From Clostridiales bacterium (GTDB taxonomy: Bacteria; Acidobacteriota; Aminicenantia; Aminicenantales; UBA8522): a stretch of DNA of 64,000 bases. The position numbers and the translations under genes were made by a program. Below, in pieces: positions 47,227 through 57,229 of the stretch; within the stretch, counting starts at the first letter, position 1, and each line of letters begins with the position of its first letter. The stretch covers positions 1-64,000 of the forward strand of contig JARYMI010000009.1 of assembly GCA_029907205.1 (NCBI GenBank). Direction: 5' to 3'. Under the pieces are notes generated by a model. The model saw only the letters and a program-made list of their open reading frames with translations, did not search any database and had not been told where the DNA came from.

Positions 47227-49628
47227 CCCTCTGCCTTTTGGCCCGGCGGCATGACCAAAGCGTGATCAAAGACGTCTTTGATCTCTTCGACAAAAATGAA
47301 AACCATCTCTTTTTTGATTTTTTGCGGGATGTCGATCAGGTCTTTCTTGTTGGGAGCCGGGAGGATGATGTTGCGGATTCCGGCCCGCTGGGCGGCCAGG
47401 ACCTTTTCCTTCACGCCGCCGATAGGGAGGACGTTGCCCCGGAGCGTGATCTCTCCGGTCAAGGCCACATCCCGTTTCACTTTAATGTTCGTGCAGACTG
47501 AGATCAGGGCGGTGGCCATGGTGACTCCCGCCGAAGGCCCGTCCTTTGGGATGGCTCCCTCAGGGATGTGGATATGGAAATCATATTCGGAGAAGAAATT
47601 CGGGTCAATCCCATACTCTTCGGCATGGGCCCGGGCATAGCTTAACGCCGCCTGAGCAGATTCCTTCATCACGTCGCCGAGAGAGCCTGTCAGGGAGAGA
47701 TTCCCCTTCCCCTTCATCCTCGTGACTTCGACAAAAAGCATCTCTCCGCCGGTTGCGGTCCAGGCCACCCCCGTGGCCACGCCAACCTGGTCCTTCTGCA
47801 GGAGCTGGTCCTTGAAGATGCGCGGCGGGCCGAGGTAGCGCTCGATATTCTGTGATGTAATCCTGTATGTTTTCTTCTTTCCCTCGGCGACCTTGCGCGC
47901 AACTTTCCGGCAGGTCGAGGCGATCTCCCTTTCAAGATTCCTGACCCCGGCTTCTCGCGTGTAGAGAGAAATGATCTTTCTTATTGCTCCCTGGGTAAAA
48001 TCGATTGACTTCGAGCTCAGGGCGTGCTCGCTTATCTGCTTGGGAACAAGATGCCGAAGGGCGATCTCGAGTTTCTCCTCCTCTGTGTAGCCGGGAAGGC
48101 TGATGATCTCCATCCGGTCGCGGAAAGCCGGCTGGATGGGGTCGAGCAGGTTGGCCGTCGTGATGAACATCACCTTGGACAGGTCGAACGGGACGCCGAG
48201 ATAGTGATCCCGGAAAGCATAGTTCTGCTCGGGGTCGAGGACTTCGAGGAGGGCGGCAGACGGGTCTCCCCTGAAATCGGCTCCGATTTTGTCCACCTCG
48301 TCCATCATGAACACGGGGTTATTCGACCCGGTCCGCCTGATTCCCTGGATGATACGCCCCGGCATGGCGCCAACATAGGTGCGCCTATGGCCTCGTATCT
48401 CAGCCTCATCACGGACCCCGCCAAGAGAAATGCGGATAAATTTCCTCCCCAGGGCCCGGGCAATCGAGCGGCCCAGCGATGTCTTCCCAACGCCAGGAGG
48501 CCCGACGAAGCAGAGGATCGGTCCCTTGATTTTTCGCGAGAGCGACCGGACAGCCAGGTACTCGAGAATCCTCTCCTTCACTTTCTCCAGGCCGTAGTGG
48601 TCCTCGTCCAGGATATTCTTGGCCTTGCGGAGGTCAAGGTTATCGACCGTGCTCTTGTTCCAGGGCAGTGAAAACATCCAGTCAAGGTACGTCCTGACAA
48701 CGGCTGTCTCGGCCGATTCGGGGTGCATCTGGGCAAGCCGGCTGATCTGTTTTTCCAGCTCTTCCCTGACTTCCTCCGAGACCTTGAGCTTTTGCAGTTT
48801 TTCCTGGTAAGACTTGATCTCCTCCTGAAGCTCGCTGCCTTCGCCAAGCTCTTTCTGGATCGCCTTGAGCTGCTGCCGCAGGAAATACTGTCTCTGGAGT
48901 TTGTCCATCTCTCCCTTGGCCTCGGTGCTGATTTTGGACTGCATGTCTAAGAGCTCGAGCTCCTTGGTCAGGAGTTCAAACACCCTTTTCAGGCGCTGGG
49001 CTGGGTCAACGACTTCGAGAATCGTCTGTGCTTCCTCGACCTTGAGTTCCAAGTTGGCTGCCGTTAAATCAGCCAACCGGCCCATCTCCTCGACGTTAGC
49101 CGCTATAATCAGAACTTCGGGCGGGATGTTTTTTCCGAGCGAGGTTGCCTTTTCCAGGCCGCTCCGGACGTTGCGGATGAGCGCTTCGTTCTCGATCGTC
49201 CTTTCCTTGCTCTCGGGCTCATGGATGACCGAGACCTGGGCCTGGATGACAGGCTGGTCTTCTTCGAAAGACTCGACCCTGGCCCGGATCAATCCCTGGG
49301 CGAGGATTCTTATCCTCCCGTCTGGGAGTTTCAGCATTCTCATGATCAGGGCGACTGTCCCGACGTCATAAACGTCCTCGCGCTTGGGCTCCTCGACGTC
49401 CATATCCCTCTGGGTTAAGAGGAGGATCATGCGATTGGTGGCGAGGGCGAAGTCGATGGCATTCTTGGATTTTTCACGGCCGACAAAAAGGGGCGCGATC
49501 ATGTAAGGGAAAACGACGATGTCACGGAGCAAAAGCACGGGCAGCCTCTGGGGGATCTGCAGCTTTTGGTCGCGTTCTTCGATCAATTCGTCGAAGTTTT
49601 CTCCGTTTCTGTTATCCTTTTCGGCCAT
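47223..49628 (-). CDS. lon: ATP-dependent protease La
   Basis: CFVGPPGVGKTSLGRSIA; PKDGPSAGVTMATAL Ser-Lys proteolytic site. Confidence 0.97.
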   Translation of the reverse strand: MAEKDNRNGENFDELIEERDQKLQIPQRLPVLLLRDIVVFPYMIAPLFVGREKSKNAIDFALATNRMILLLTQRDMDVEEPKREDVYDVGTVALIMRMLKLPDGRIRILAQGLIRARVESFEEDQPVIQAQVSVIHEPESKERTIENEALIRNVRSGLEKATSLGKNIPPEVLIIAANVEEMGRLADLTAANLELKVEEAQTILEVVDPAQRLKRVFELLTKELELLDMQSKISTEAKGEMDKLQRQYFLRQQLKAIQKELGEGSELQEEIKSYQEKLQKLKVSEEVREELEKQISRLAQMHPESAETAVVRTYLDWMFSLPWNKSTVDNLDLRKAKNILDEDHYGLEKVKERILEYLAVRSLSRKIKGPILCFVGPPGVGKTSLGRSIARALGRKFIRISLGGVRDEAEIRGHRRTYVGAMPGRIIQGIRRTGSNNPVFMMDEVDKIGADFRGDPSAALLEVLDPEQNYAFRDHYLGVPFDLSKVMFITTANLLDPIQPAFRDRMEIISLPGYTEEEKLEIALRHLVPKQISEHALSSKSIDFTQGAIRKIISLYTREAGVRNLEREIASTCRKVARKVAEGKKKTYRITSQNIERYLGPPRIFKDQLLQKDQVGVATGVAWTATGGEMLFVEVTRMKGKGNLSLTGSLGDVMKESAQAALSYARAHAEEYGIDPNFFSEYDFHIHIPEGAIPKDGPSAGVTMATALISVCTNIKVKRDVALTGEITLRGNVLPIGGVKEKVLAAQRAGIRNIILPAPNKKDLIDIPQKIKKEMVFIFVEEIKDVFDHALVMPPGQKAEG

Positions 49629-50046
49629 TGCTTTCCTCCTTGGGCCAGTACTTCTTAAGATGAATCCTCAAAACGCCGCTCGCAAGAAACGCTTTGGCCC
49701 TGTCCGGGACAACTGTGCTCGGCAAAGCCACAAGGCGGCGAAAAGCGCCGAACTCTCTTTCGAGGCGGAGAAACTTTGTGTTCCCCGAAAAAACCCCCTC
49801 CTTCTTCAGGCCTTTGATCTCAACCCGGTTGCTCTGGACCGTGATTTCCACATCGGTCTCAGACACGCCGGGAACTTCAGCCTCCACGATGATCTCGTCT
49901 TTCTTTTCATAGACATCCACAAGCGGCATCCAGCTCAACCCCCAGTCCTGGAACTTTTCCCTGCGTCCTGGGCTCTCCCGTTTGATCCGGCTGATCTCGG
50001 CATCGATCTTGATAATCCTGGAAACCGGCTTAATCCTCTTGACCAT
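49612..50046 (-). CDS. Hsp20/alpha-crystallin family small heat shock protein
   Basis: VDVYEKKDEIIVEAEVPGVSETDVEITVQ... alpha-crystallin domain. Confidence 0.9.
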   Translation of the reverse strand: MVKRIKPVSRIIKIDAEISRIKRESPGRREKFQDWGLSWMPLVDVYEKKDEIIVEAEVPGVSETDVEITVQSNRVEIKGLKKEGVFSGNTKFLRLEREFGAFRRLVALPSTVVPDRAKAFLASGVLRIHLKKYWPKEESNGRKG

Positions 50047-50058
50047 GACGGGGAAAAG

Positions 50059-50514
50059 TTATTTTTCCTTGAGCAAGCTTTCCAGCTCTTTCTTGAACTC
50101 GATGACGTCCTTGAACTCGCGGTAGACGGAAGCGAACCGGACATAAGCCACTTTGTCCAGGTCTTTGAGCCTGTCCATGAGATAGAGCCCGATCTCCGAG
50201 GCTTTGATCTCTTTATCCGGCTTCTCCTGAACCTTATTCTCGATCTCCTCAACGATTTCCTCAAGTTTGCGCACGGGAATCGGCCTCTTCTCGCAGGCCT
50301 TGAGCAGGCCGCGCAGGAGCTTCTGGCCGTCAAACGGCTGGCGGCTGCCGTCTTTCTTCACGACCATGTAAGGAATCTCTTCGATCTTTTCGTATGTTGT
50401 GAAACGCTTTTTGCAGACGACACACTCTCTCCGCCGCCGGATGGACAGGCCTTTCTTGCTCTCCCGCGAGTCGATGACCTTGCTCTCAGGGTGGTTACAG
50501 AAAGGGCATTTCAT
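50059..50514 (-). CDS. nrdR: Transcriptional repressor NrdR
   Basis: [42 protein letters not shown]. Confidence 0.97.
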   Translation of the reverse strand: MKCPFCNHPESKVIDSRESKKGLSIRRRRECVVCKKRFTTYEKIEEIPYMVVKKDGSRQPFDGQKLLRGLLKACEKRPIPVRKLEEIVEEIENKVQEKPDKEIKASEIGLYLMDRLKDLDKVAYVRFASVYREFKDVIEFKKELESLLKEK

Positions 50515-51539
50515 AGGGCTTGCTCCTCTCCGAGTTTCTTGAGCTGAAAGAGCGATATCCCTTCTTTCCATAATATAGCATATCCGATCAAGGCTGTCAT
50601 CACGACCTGAACAGCATGGACGACGATGGTCGCACCGACAGCCAGGTCGGGATCGACGCCGTACAAGGTCGTTAGTCCGAGTTTGGAGAAATAGTGAAAC
50701 CCGCCAACCATCCCTGGCGTGGGGATGGAGGCGCCCACCATCGTCAGGAAAACATAAGGAAAAAGGGGGAAGAACGAGACCTCAATCCGGAAAGCGAGGA
50801 AAAAGATCCAGTAGTAGAAGATAATCCCCAGCCAGACGACAAAAGAGAAGAGCGTGTATAAGAACAGAGTTTTGAGCGAGTGAAAAAACTTCAGCCCCTG
50901 GATGAAATCATCTGACAGCACCAGGACCCGCCGGGAAAATTTCTTCGGCAGCGGCCTGAGGAAAAAAGAGATGACAGCAAGTGTCTTATCCCGGAAGAAA
51001 TACAGGGAGAGGCTCACGAGAAGAAGGGCGGTGGCAAAAGCCAGGCCAACGATTCCCCAGAGGTAGAGGTCGGGGTCGGCGTTCGTGGTGGTGCGGAAAC
51101 CGGAAGAGAGGAGCGGCCGGGCAAGGAGGAAGATTCCAAGAAGGAAACACATGGTGAAGATATCAAAAGTCCGCTCGACGATGATCGTTCCCAGAGCAAA
51201 GCCTTTCCGGATTTTTTCTTTCTGGGCCAGGTAGAGAGGCCTGACCAGCTCGCCGACCCGGCCCGGGAAGATGAAGTTGACGCCGAAACCGACGGCGTTG
51301 GCGGAGAACATGCTGGAAAACTTGACGTCTGTCTTCTCGTGAACCAAGAGAAAATGCCATCTGAGCGACCTGGTGACAAGATGGAGGGGAACAAGAATCA
51401 GGCTGAACATGAAAATCGGCAGGTTGACATCGCCTAAATAGCGAAAAACCTCAGCCCAGTCCACGCTCCGGAAGAAAAAGAAGAGGAAAACGACTGTCAG
51501 GAACAGGACGACGCCGAGGCGGACCCATGTTTTCCTCAT
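50511..51539 (-). CDS. Lysylphosphatidylglycerol synthase TM region / flippase-like membrane protein
   Basis: Multi-[14 protein letters not shown]...[22 protein letters not shown]...[12 protein letters not shown]. Confidence 0.85.
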   Translation of the reverse strand: MRKTWVRLGVVLFLTVVFLFFFFRSVDWAEVFRYLGDVNLPIFMFSLILVPLHLVTRSLRWHFLLVHEKTDVKFSSMFSANAVGFGVNFIFPGRVGELVRPLYLAQKEKIRKGFALGTIIVERTFDIFTMCFLLGIFLLARPLLSSGFRTTTNADPDLYLWGIVGLAFATALLLVSLSLYFFRDKTLAVISFFLRPLPKKFSRRVLVLSDDFIQGLKFFHSLKTLFLYTLFSFVVWLGIIFYYWIFFLAFRIEVSFFPLFPYVFLTMVGASIPTPGMVGGFHYFSKLGLTTLYGVDPDLAVGATIVVHAVQVVMTALIGYAILWKEGISLFQLKKLGEEQAL

Positions 51540-51643
51540 GATTGGCCGTCCATGTTATCAGGGATTCCCCTTCTCTGTCAATTTTAGCCTGTTCCCATCG
51601 GGTTGAAAAATGGCTGAAATTCGATTATGATTTAGGCGGCCGC

Positions 51644-51714
51644 TGGGAAGTCGTCCAATGGCAGGACACATGACTCTGGATCATGGAATCTAGGTTCGAA
51701 TCCTGGCTTCCCAG
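51644..51714 (+). tRNA. tRNA-Gln (CTG), CCA encoded at 51715-51717
   Basis: Acceptor TGGGAAG/CTTCCCA, anticodon loop CTCTGGA, T-loop TTCGAAT, cloverleaf complete. Confidence 0.93.
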
Positions 51715-51737
51715 CCAGCCTTATTGTTAAGAATTCG

Positions 51738-52475
51738 TCAAGAGTTGGTTAATAATCCCCGCCGCCTCATGTTCTCGAGGACAAACGGATAGACTTCAAG
51801 GCTTTCGAGCTCGAGCTCAGCGCGGATTCCGGATTCTTGGAGCGTCCTTTTTAGGGCAGCAATTTCTGTTTCGTTGAAAAGGTCTGCCATCAATGCCGGC
51901 CAGGCCCGCACACTCAGGCGATTAAGATTCTGAAGTGCTTTCAGGGGAAGAGAAAAAAACTCCGCCCTCGCGCCGGTTATTTTTTCGAACGAGACAGGAT
52001 CGACTCCCTTTATGGCAATCCTAACCAGGAGATGATCGAGCTTAAGCTGAGCCGCCAGATCTTCCCGATGCCCGAGCATCAAGCCGTTCGTTTCCAGGAT
52101 AAATTTCGCTCGGGGCTCCTCGCCGTGGACAATCTCGATAACCTTGAGAAGATGGCGTAAGGAAACTTTTCCGAGGATAGGCTCAGAGCCGGTAACCCGT
52201 AAAAGGTGAAAAGACCGCCTTCGGGCAATCCGCAGCAGGTTGTCCGCCACCTGCTCGGGTGAGTATAGTCGCCCGAAAAGGGCCGGATTCTCGTTCCGGC
52301 CGTAACTCCAGCAGTAGGCACAGAGGAAGGAGCAGCCGATGGAGTCAGCCGTGGCGATTCCGCCGTAATACGGAGCGGCACGGAACTTATGGTAGAGACG
52401 CTTCTCTTCTTTCGTGACCAGTCGCTCGGCCTCTTCAGACCTCTGGAGCGGGTCAAAGGGGAAGCTAAGCTCCAC
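51738..52475 (-). CDS. Radical SAM protein
   Basis: CSFLCAYCWSYGRN = CxxxCxxC; probable GTG start at 52475. Confidence 0.8.
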   Translation of the reverse strand: MELSFPFDPLQRSEEAERLVTKEEKRLYHKFRAAPYYGGIATADSIGCSFLCAYCWSYGRNENPALFGRLYSPEQVADNLLRIARRRSFHLLRVTGSEPILGKVSLRHLLKVIEIVHGEEPRAKFILETNGLMLGHREDLAAQLKLDHLLVRIAIKGVDPVSFEKITGARAEFFSLPLKALQNLNRLSVRAWPALMADLFNETEIAALKRTLQESGIRAELELESLEVYPFVLENMRRRGLLTNS

Positions 52476-52797
52476 GCCTGCCTCTCCAATCCCGGATGTT
52501 CGTATAGAGCGAGGCGCTGAGGGCGGCGACGAGCAGGATGAGCGTGAAGACATCCACAGTCTTCTGGCTGACATCCCAGCCGGTGAAAGAATCAACGAGA
52601 AACTTGGTGTAGGAGCTGGGCATGTCGTGGATGCCCATCCTCGCCCTGACCTGCCAGTGCCAGTCAGTGCTCGGGCAGTAGCCGTAGCCGTACCAGATGC
52701 CCAGGATGAACCAGGAGAAAGCGGTGAAAAGAATGACTACTAAGTTCACCAGCCGTGTCTTCTTCCACGACCAGCCAAAGAGGATGAGGAGGATCAT
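52465..52797 (-). CDS. DUF2784-like membrane protein (true start probably further upstream)
   Basis: FTAFSWFILGIWYGYGYCPSTDWHWQVR...; same frame continues upstream as SILDKFFFVFHSA without an ATG. Confidence 0.7.
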   Translation of the reverse strand: MILLILFGWSWKKTRLVNLVVILFTAFSWFILGIWYGYGYCPSTDWHWQVRARMGIHDMPSSYTKFLVDSFTGWDVSQKTVDVFTLILLVAALSASLYTNIRDWRGRRGA

Positions 52798-52847
52798 CGC
52801 CGAGTGGAAAACGAAAAAAAATTTGTCGAGAATTGAGAACCACAGGC

Positions 52848-53693
52848 TCAGGGATTATTCTCCTGCTGGACCTCCCAGCCTTCTTGGCGGCGGCCGAATC
52901 TGGCGGTGTCTTTATTGACGAAGCTGGCGTCGAGGAGATCGACCACGCGACTCCAGGTCCCATCACGCAGGGCCATGATCATAAAAAACCCATCATGAAA
53001 GGCCCACTCGGGATCCCGGCTGACGAACTCTCCCAGGGCCGTGAAACGATCGAATCTCCATGCGTAATCGACTATGGAGCTCGACTTATCGATTTTTCGG
53101 ATTCCCGTCACTCCGGTGATCACTCTTTCGCACAACTTTAGGTAGGAGAGGCTGAACTCACCTTCGAATTCTTCGCTCAGCTCCTTTTCATGGATGGGTG
53201 AGAGGAGAAAATATTTCAAAGGAAAAGAGAAGGAGGAATCTTCTTTCAGGCCAGCGACCCGGAATTCTGCCCCTCTCTCTGTTGGTTCTATTTGGATGTC
53301 GTAGACAGCGCGGAGAGGCTGCTGACGGAGCTTCGGGTCATACACTATCCGGGGTTGGGAATAAGAAAAAGAAATAAAACCTTCGTCTGCCAGAGTCTTG
53401 AGAAGCCTGATGATCTTGGACTCCTGCTCCAGGGCATTAAGAACTTCCGCGGATTGCCTGGCGGCATTGAGCGAGGGCATGGGCATGTCAAGCTTGAAAT
53501 GGTCGGTGATTCTGCCCTCGGGTAGGACGAGTGCAATCGGGCAGTCCAAGGCTGCGGAAAGCTTTTCCAGGGCGGACTCCTTGGTGAGTTTTTCTCTTGA
53601 GCCCTGGCAGGAAAATTGAAGGGTAAGAAAAGTTAAAAGAGGCGCGGTGGCGAGAACCAGCCCCAACTTGCCGGCGGCTTTCTTCCTTTCCAC
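52848..53693 (-). CDS. Hypothetical lipoprotein
   Basis: Signal with lipobox-like LTLQFSCQG. Confidence 0.6.
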   Translation of the reverse strand: MERKKAAGKLGLVLATAPLLTFLTLQFSCQGSREKLTKESALEKLSAALDCPIALVLPEGRITDHFKLDMPMPSLNAARQSAEVLNALEQESKIIRLLKTLADEGFISFSYSQPRIVYDPKLRQQPLRAVYDIQIEPTERGAEFRVAGLKEDSSFSFPLKYFLLSPIHEKELSEEFEGEFSLSYLKLCERVITGVTGIRKIDKSSSIVDYAWRFDRFTALGEFVSRDPEWAFHDGFFMIMALRDGTWSRVVDLLDASFVNKDTARFGRRQEGWEVQQENNP

Positions 53694-53769
53694 TTGGTCA
53701 TTCCCTCTGTTCCGTCGCTCGGTTCTTATTTTAAGCGAAAACGCTGCTGAAGAAAATAGAGATCTCAGG

Positions 53770-56325
53770 TCAAAAGAAATTTCCGTATTTTTTTACGAAT
53801 TCTTCGTGGGTCTTTTTCGCCTGGGCGACGATCTGCTTGAACCGCGCGTCATCCCGGAGATTTTTATAGCGAGGGTCATTGATCAGGCTAAGGTAGGGAT
53901 AAGGCGTGCCTTCCGACATGTCCTTCTGAATCGCCCGGATGGCCTCATCTCTCATCCCCAGTAGAGAATAGACGACTGTGCTTTGATCCAGAGCCAGGGC
54001 TTTCTCTTTCTCTCCCCTCGCCGCGAAGAGCTGCGCTTTGTATCCGGGAAGACGAAAGAAGCGAGGGTCGATGCTCTCGAGATCGATGACGTATTTACCA
54101 GCCTCATCATATTTTCCGACCAGAATCATGTGTTCTGCGAGACGGCCGAGGCAAAAGGGGTTTCGGGGATTCAGGTTCAACGCCTCCTTCAAGTAAGCTT
54201 CGGCTTTCTCGAACTCGCCCAGTCCCTGATGGCACAATGCCAGGATAGTCCTCGAAAAAATATAGAACGGAGCGAGTTCGATGCTTTTTGACAAGAAGGG
54301 GATGGCCGTTTCGAACAGCCCGATTTCCACAAGGGAGTACCCAATCCCCACGAGAACCATATGACTATTCGGGCCTTTCTCGAGGGCGACCCGGTACTTT
54401 TCAAAAGCCTGGTCGAATTCGCCGCTGAGGAAATGATTGAATCCCTTGGCCAGGTTCGACCCGGAAAGCCCGGGGTCGAGCTGATACGCTTTTTCGCCGT
54501 TCACAAGGACCTGCCTCAGGTCCTCTTCTCTCTGTGTGAGCGTGTATCTATGCCAGTAAGCCCAGGCCAGCCCGAGGTAGGTCTGGGCGTAGTCGGGATC
54601 GATCGCCCGCGCCGCTTCAAACATCTCGAGGGACTTGACGAAATCCTCTTCCTGGTAGGTCAGGACGTACCTGCTGTTGATGTAGTACATGCCCTGGAGG
54701 TAGGTTTCATAAAGCTTCATGTTTTCCGGCCGACCGGCTTTGAGAGCTTCCGCCGAATCCACGCTCAGCTTGACTTTTAAGGAATCGGCGATGGCCTGTG
54801 AAATTTCGTCCTGGATGGCAAAAACGCCGGCCAGCTTCCGGTCGTATTTCGCCGACCAGATTTGAAAACCGCTTTCCGCATCGATGAGCTGGGCGTTGAC
54901 CCGGATGGCCTCGCCTTCTCTCTGGATGCTTCCCTCGAGGATGTTCGCCACACCCAGTTCCCGGGCAATCTCTCTTACGGTCTTCTGGGTATTCCTGAAA
55001 AGGACGACCGAGGTGCGGGAGATAACCTTCAAATTGCTGATGCGGGAGAGTTGACCGATGATGTCCTCGGTCATCCCGTCGCACAAGTACTCCTGGTCCT
55101 TCCGGGGGCTCAGGTCGGCAAAGGGCAGGACGGCCACCGAGTTGGACCAGGGGCTCGAAATGGATGCCCCTGGCCTTGAAAGGGCAGCGGTTGATGGCGC
55201 GGCCGAGGGGGCGCCGTCTTCTTTTCTCGGAAGAACTTTGAGAAGGACAAACCCGATGAAAAGAACGGCCAGGAAAGCCGCCGCCGGGACAAGGAGTTTT
55301 TTCAGCTTGAAGGTGACGGTGATTTCTCTCGATGTCAATGGCTTGCGAGCGGCTGTCCTTTCGGCCGCCGGAATCCCCTTCTCGATGGCTCGAAGATCGG
55401 CGAGCAGTTCCTCAGCCGTCTGGTATCTTCGGGTCCGGTCTTTCTCCAGGCAGCGGAGGATCAAGCGATTGAGGTCCTCAGGAAGCAGGGGGTTATATGT
55501 CCTGGGCGGAGGCGGAGGTTCGCTCTTATGCTTCATGGCCACGCTGAGCGGCGTCTCGCCTTCAAACGGGACGCGGCCGGTCACCATCTCGTAAAGCACG
55601 ACCCCGAGAGAATAAATGTCCGAGCGGCGGTCGACTTCTCTGGCTTCGGCCTGCTCCGGGGACATGTACTCCGGCGTCCCGACCATGATCCCGGCGCCGG
55701 TGATTCCTTTTTCCTGGAGCGAGCGGGCGATCCCGAAGTCTAAGATGCGCACATTGCCATCCCGGTCGATCATGATGTTTGAAGGCTTGAGGTCGCGGTG
55801 GACGATCCCAAGGCGGTGGGCCTCCGCGAGTCCCTCGCAGACTTGAATAGCGATGGACAGGGATTTTCCGACTGGAACCTGGCCGAACCTGCGGATGGCG
55901 CTTCTCAAATCCTCTCCGGGAACATACTCCATGGTGATGAAGTGGGTCCCCTTCTCTTCCATGAGCTCGTACATCCGGCCCACGGTGCGGTGGCTGATTC
56001 GACGCGCCGTCTTGAGCTCGTTCTGGAACCTTTCCAGGGTCCTGCGCTCCGCGGCGATCTCGGGTCGGATGAGCTTGAGCGCGACTTCCTCGTTGACCTT
56101 CGTATCAAGAGCCCGATAGACCCGGCCCATGCCGCCGCGCCCCAGCTCCTCAATGACCTGGTATCGGCCGGCAAACAGGAGGCCCGTTGTAAGCTCCTGG
56201 CCGTGCGTCTGAAGCGTTTCCGTCTGAGAATAAACGACGTCTTCAGGAGAGTGCAACTGTGTCCCGCACGTCCCGCAGAATCGGGTCGTATCGGAGTTTT
56301 CAGAACGGCACTGCGGACATATCAT
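53770..56325 (-). CDS. Zinc-ribbon Ser/Thr protein kinase with TolB-like and TPR domains
   Basis: MICPQCRSENSDTTRFCGTCGTQL; HRDLKPSNIMIDRDG, DFGIARS; SVAVLPFADLSPRKDQEYLCDGMTEDII; TPRs. Confidence 0.93.
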   Translation of the reverse strand: MICPQCRSENSDTTRFCGTCGTQLHSPEDVVYSQTETLQTHGQELTTGLLFAGRYQVIEELGRGGMGRVYRALDTKVNEEVALKLIRPEIAAERRTLERFQNELKTARRISHRTVGRMYELMEEKGTHFITMEYVPGEDLRSAIRRFGQVPVGKSLSIAIQVCEGLAEAHRLGIVHRDLKPSNIMIDRDGNVRILDFGIARSLQEKGITGAGIMVGTPEYMSPEQAEAREVDRRSDIYSLGVVLYEMVTGRVPFEGETPLSVAMKHKSEPPPPPRTYNPLLPEDLNRLILRCLEKDRTRRYQTAEELLADLRAIEKGIPAAERTAARKPLTSREITVTFKLKKLLVPAAAFLAVLFIGFVLLKVLPRKEDGAPSAAPSTAALSRPGASISSPWSNSVAVLPFADLSPRKDQEYLCDGMTEDIIGQLSRISNLKVISRTSVVLFRNTQKTVREIARELGVANILEGSIQREGEAIRVNAQLIDAESGFQIWSAKYDRKLAGVFAIQDEISQAIADSLKVKLSVDSAEALKAGRPENMKLYETYLQGMYYINSRYVLTYQEEDFVKSLEMFEAARAIDPDYAQTYLGLAWAYWHRYTLTQREEDLRQVLVNGEKAYQLDPGLSGSNLAKGFNHFLSGEFDQAFEKYRVALEKGPNSHMVLVGIGYSLVEIGLFETAIPFLSKSIELAPFYIFSRTILALCHQGLGEFEKAEAYLKEALNLNPRNPFCLGRLAEHMILVGKYDEAGKYVIDLESIDPRFFRLPGYKAQLFAARGEKEKALALDQSTVVYSLLGMRDEAIRAIQKDMSEGTPYPYLSLINDPRYKNLRDDARFKQIVAQAKKTHEEFVKKYGNFF

Positions 56326-56401
56326 TCCTGCGATATCTCCCTTTTCTCGGAAAAAGAATATCAGTGCGAGTGCTGAAAGTCAAATCATCGCCGCGCCTGC
56401 C

Positions 56402-56656
56402 TCACGACGATCCGCGAAGAAAGTCCGGAAGGAACTTGCCAAGGAATTCCGCGGGAGAAAGGACCGGGAACGGAAGCGATCCCCGCCGGATATCCTCGAT
56501 CTTGATAATCCGGGGCGTAACAAGAAGAGAATCTCCGACGGGAATGATTGTTACGCTCTGGCCTTCATCCAGGTATCCCGCTTCCCGGATTTTTTTGGGG
56601 ATGGTCAACTGTCCGCGCGACTTGACCTCACCCGAATAGGGCTTCGCGTCTTCCAT
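56402..56656 (-). CDS. AbrB/SpoVT family antitoxin-like regulator (orphan)
   Basis: VKSRGQLTIPKKIREAGYLDEGQSVTIIPVGDSLLVTP. Confidence 0.82.
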   Translation of the reverse strand: MEDAKPYSGEVKSRGQLTIPKKIREAGYLDEGQSVTIIPVGDSLLVTPRIIKIEDIRRGSLPFPVLSPAEFLGKFLPDFLRGSS

Positions 56657-56678
56657 CAGCCGATTGCCTTATGAATCT

Positions 56679-56706
56679 GATTTCAGAATATTCGATTTCT
56701 GAAATC
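56679..56706. promoter_or_regulatory. 10-bp perfect inverted repeat upstream of AbrB gene (putative operator)
   Basis: GATTTCAGAA-8 nt-TTCTGAAATC. Confidence 0.55.
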
Positions 56707-56722
56707 GCGCCAAGAGTTTTTT

Positions 56723-56794
56723 CTAAAGCCTTAGCTCCAGGTTCATACGGTGATATAAAACGAGGTTGGTGTCGACAAAAATTCTATCGGCCAT
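56723..56794 (-). pseudogene. Truncated PIN-domain toxin remnant (23 codons)
   Basis: MADRIFVDTNLVLYHRMNLELRL*: canonical PIN N-terminus (VDTN.l.Y), start overlaps the antitoxin stop. Confidence 0.7.
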
Positions 56795-57071
56795 AGAGTT
56801 CCTCGCACCTGGGATACCTGGCGCCCCGCTTCCTGATCTTTAAAGGCTTCTGGGAAAGATACTCCCGCTGAGCCTGGTCGTATTTTTTGCTGTCCAGCAT
56901 CTTCTCGCGGAGCATTTCACCGACCAGGCGCGAAACGCTGGTGTTGAGCTCGGCGGCCCGGATTCTCGCCCAGCGAGCGACATCATCGTCAAGAGTGATG
57001 GTCACGTTTTTCTTAACACTAGAATGGTGTATCACGATTCTTGTGTCAATAGCTCTATGGGCTGGTTTCAT
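56784..57071 (-). CDS. RHH/CopG-like antitoxin
   Basis: NVTITLDDDVARWARIRAAELNTSVSRLVGEMLREKM. Confidence 0.8.
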   Translation of the reverse strand: MKPAHRAIDTRIVIHHSSVKKNVTITLDDDVARWARIRAAELNTSVSRLVGEMLREKMLDSKKYDQAQREYLSQKPLKIRKRGARYPRCEELYGR

Positions 57072-57229
57072 GAGATCAAAGTATGGGACGCTGGAGAAAG
57101 AGAATTTTTATCACTCGGCATTCTTGATATTTTTATAATAGCCTTTCTCCTAAGCTGCATCTGATTTAGATTGACTATCTCCCCCATTCCTTGATACCCT
57201 TTAGCCACGCCTGATAAAAGGGACGAAAA

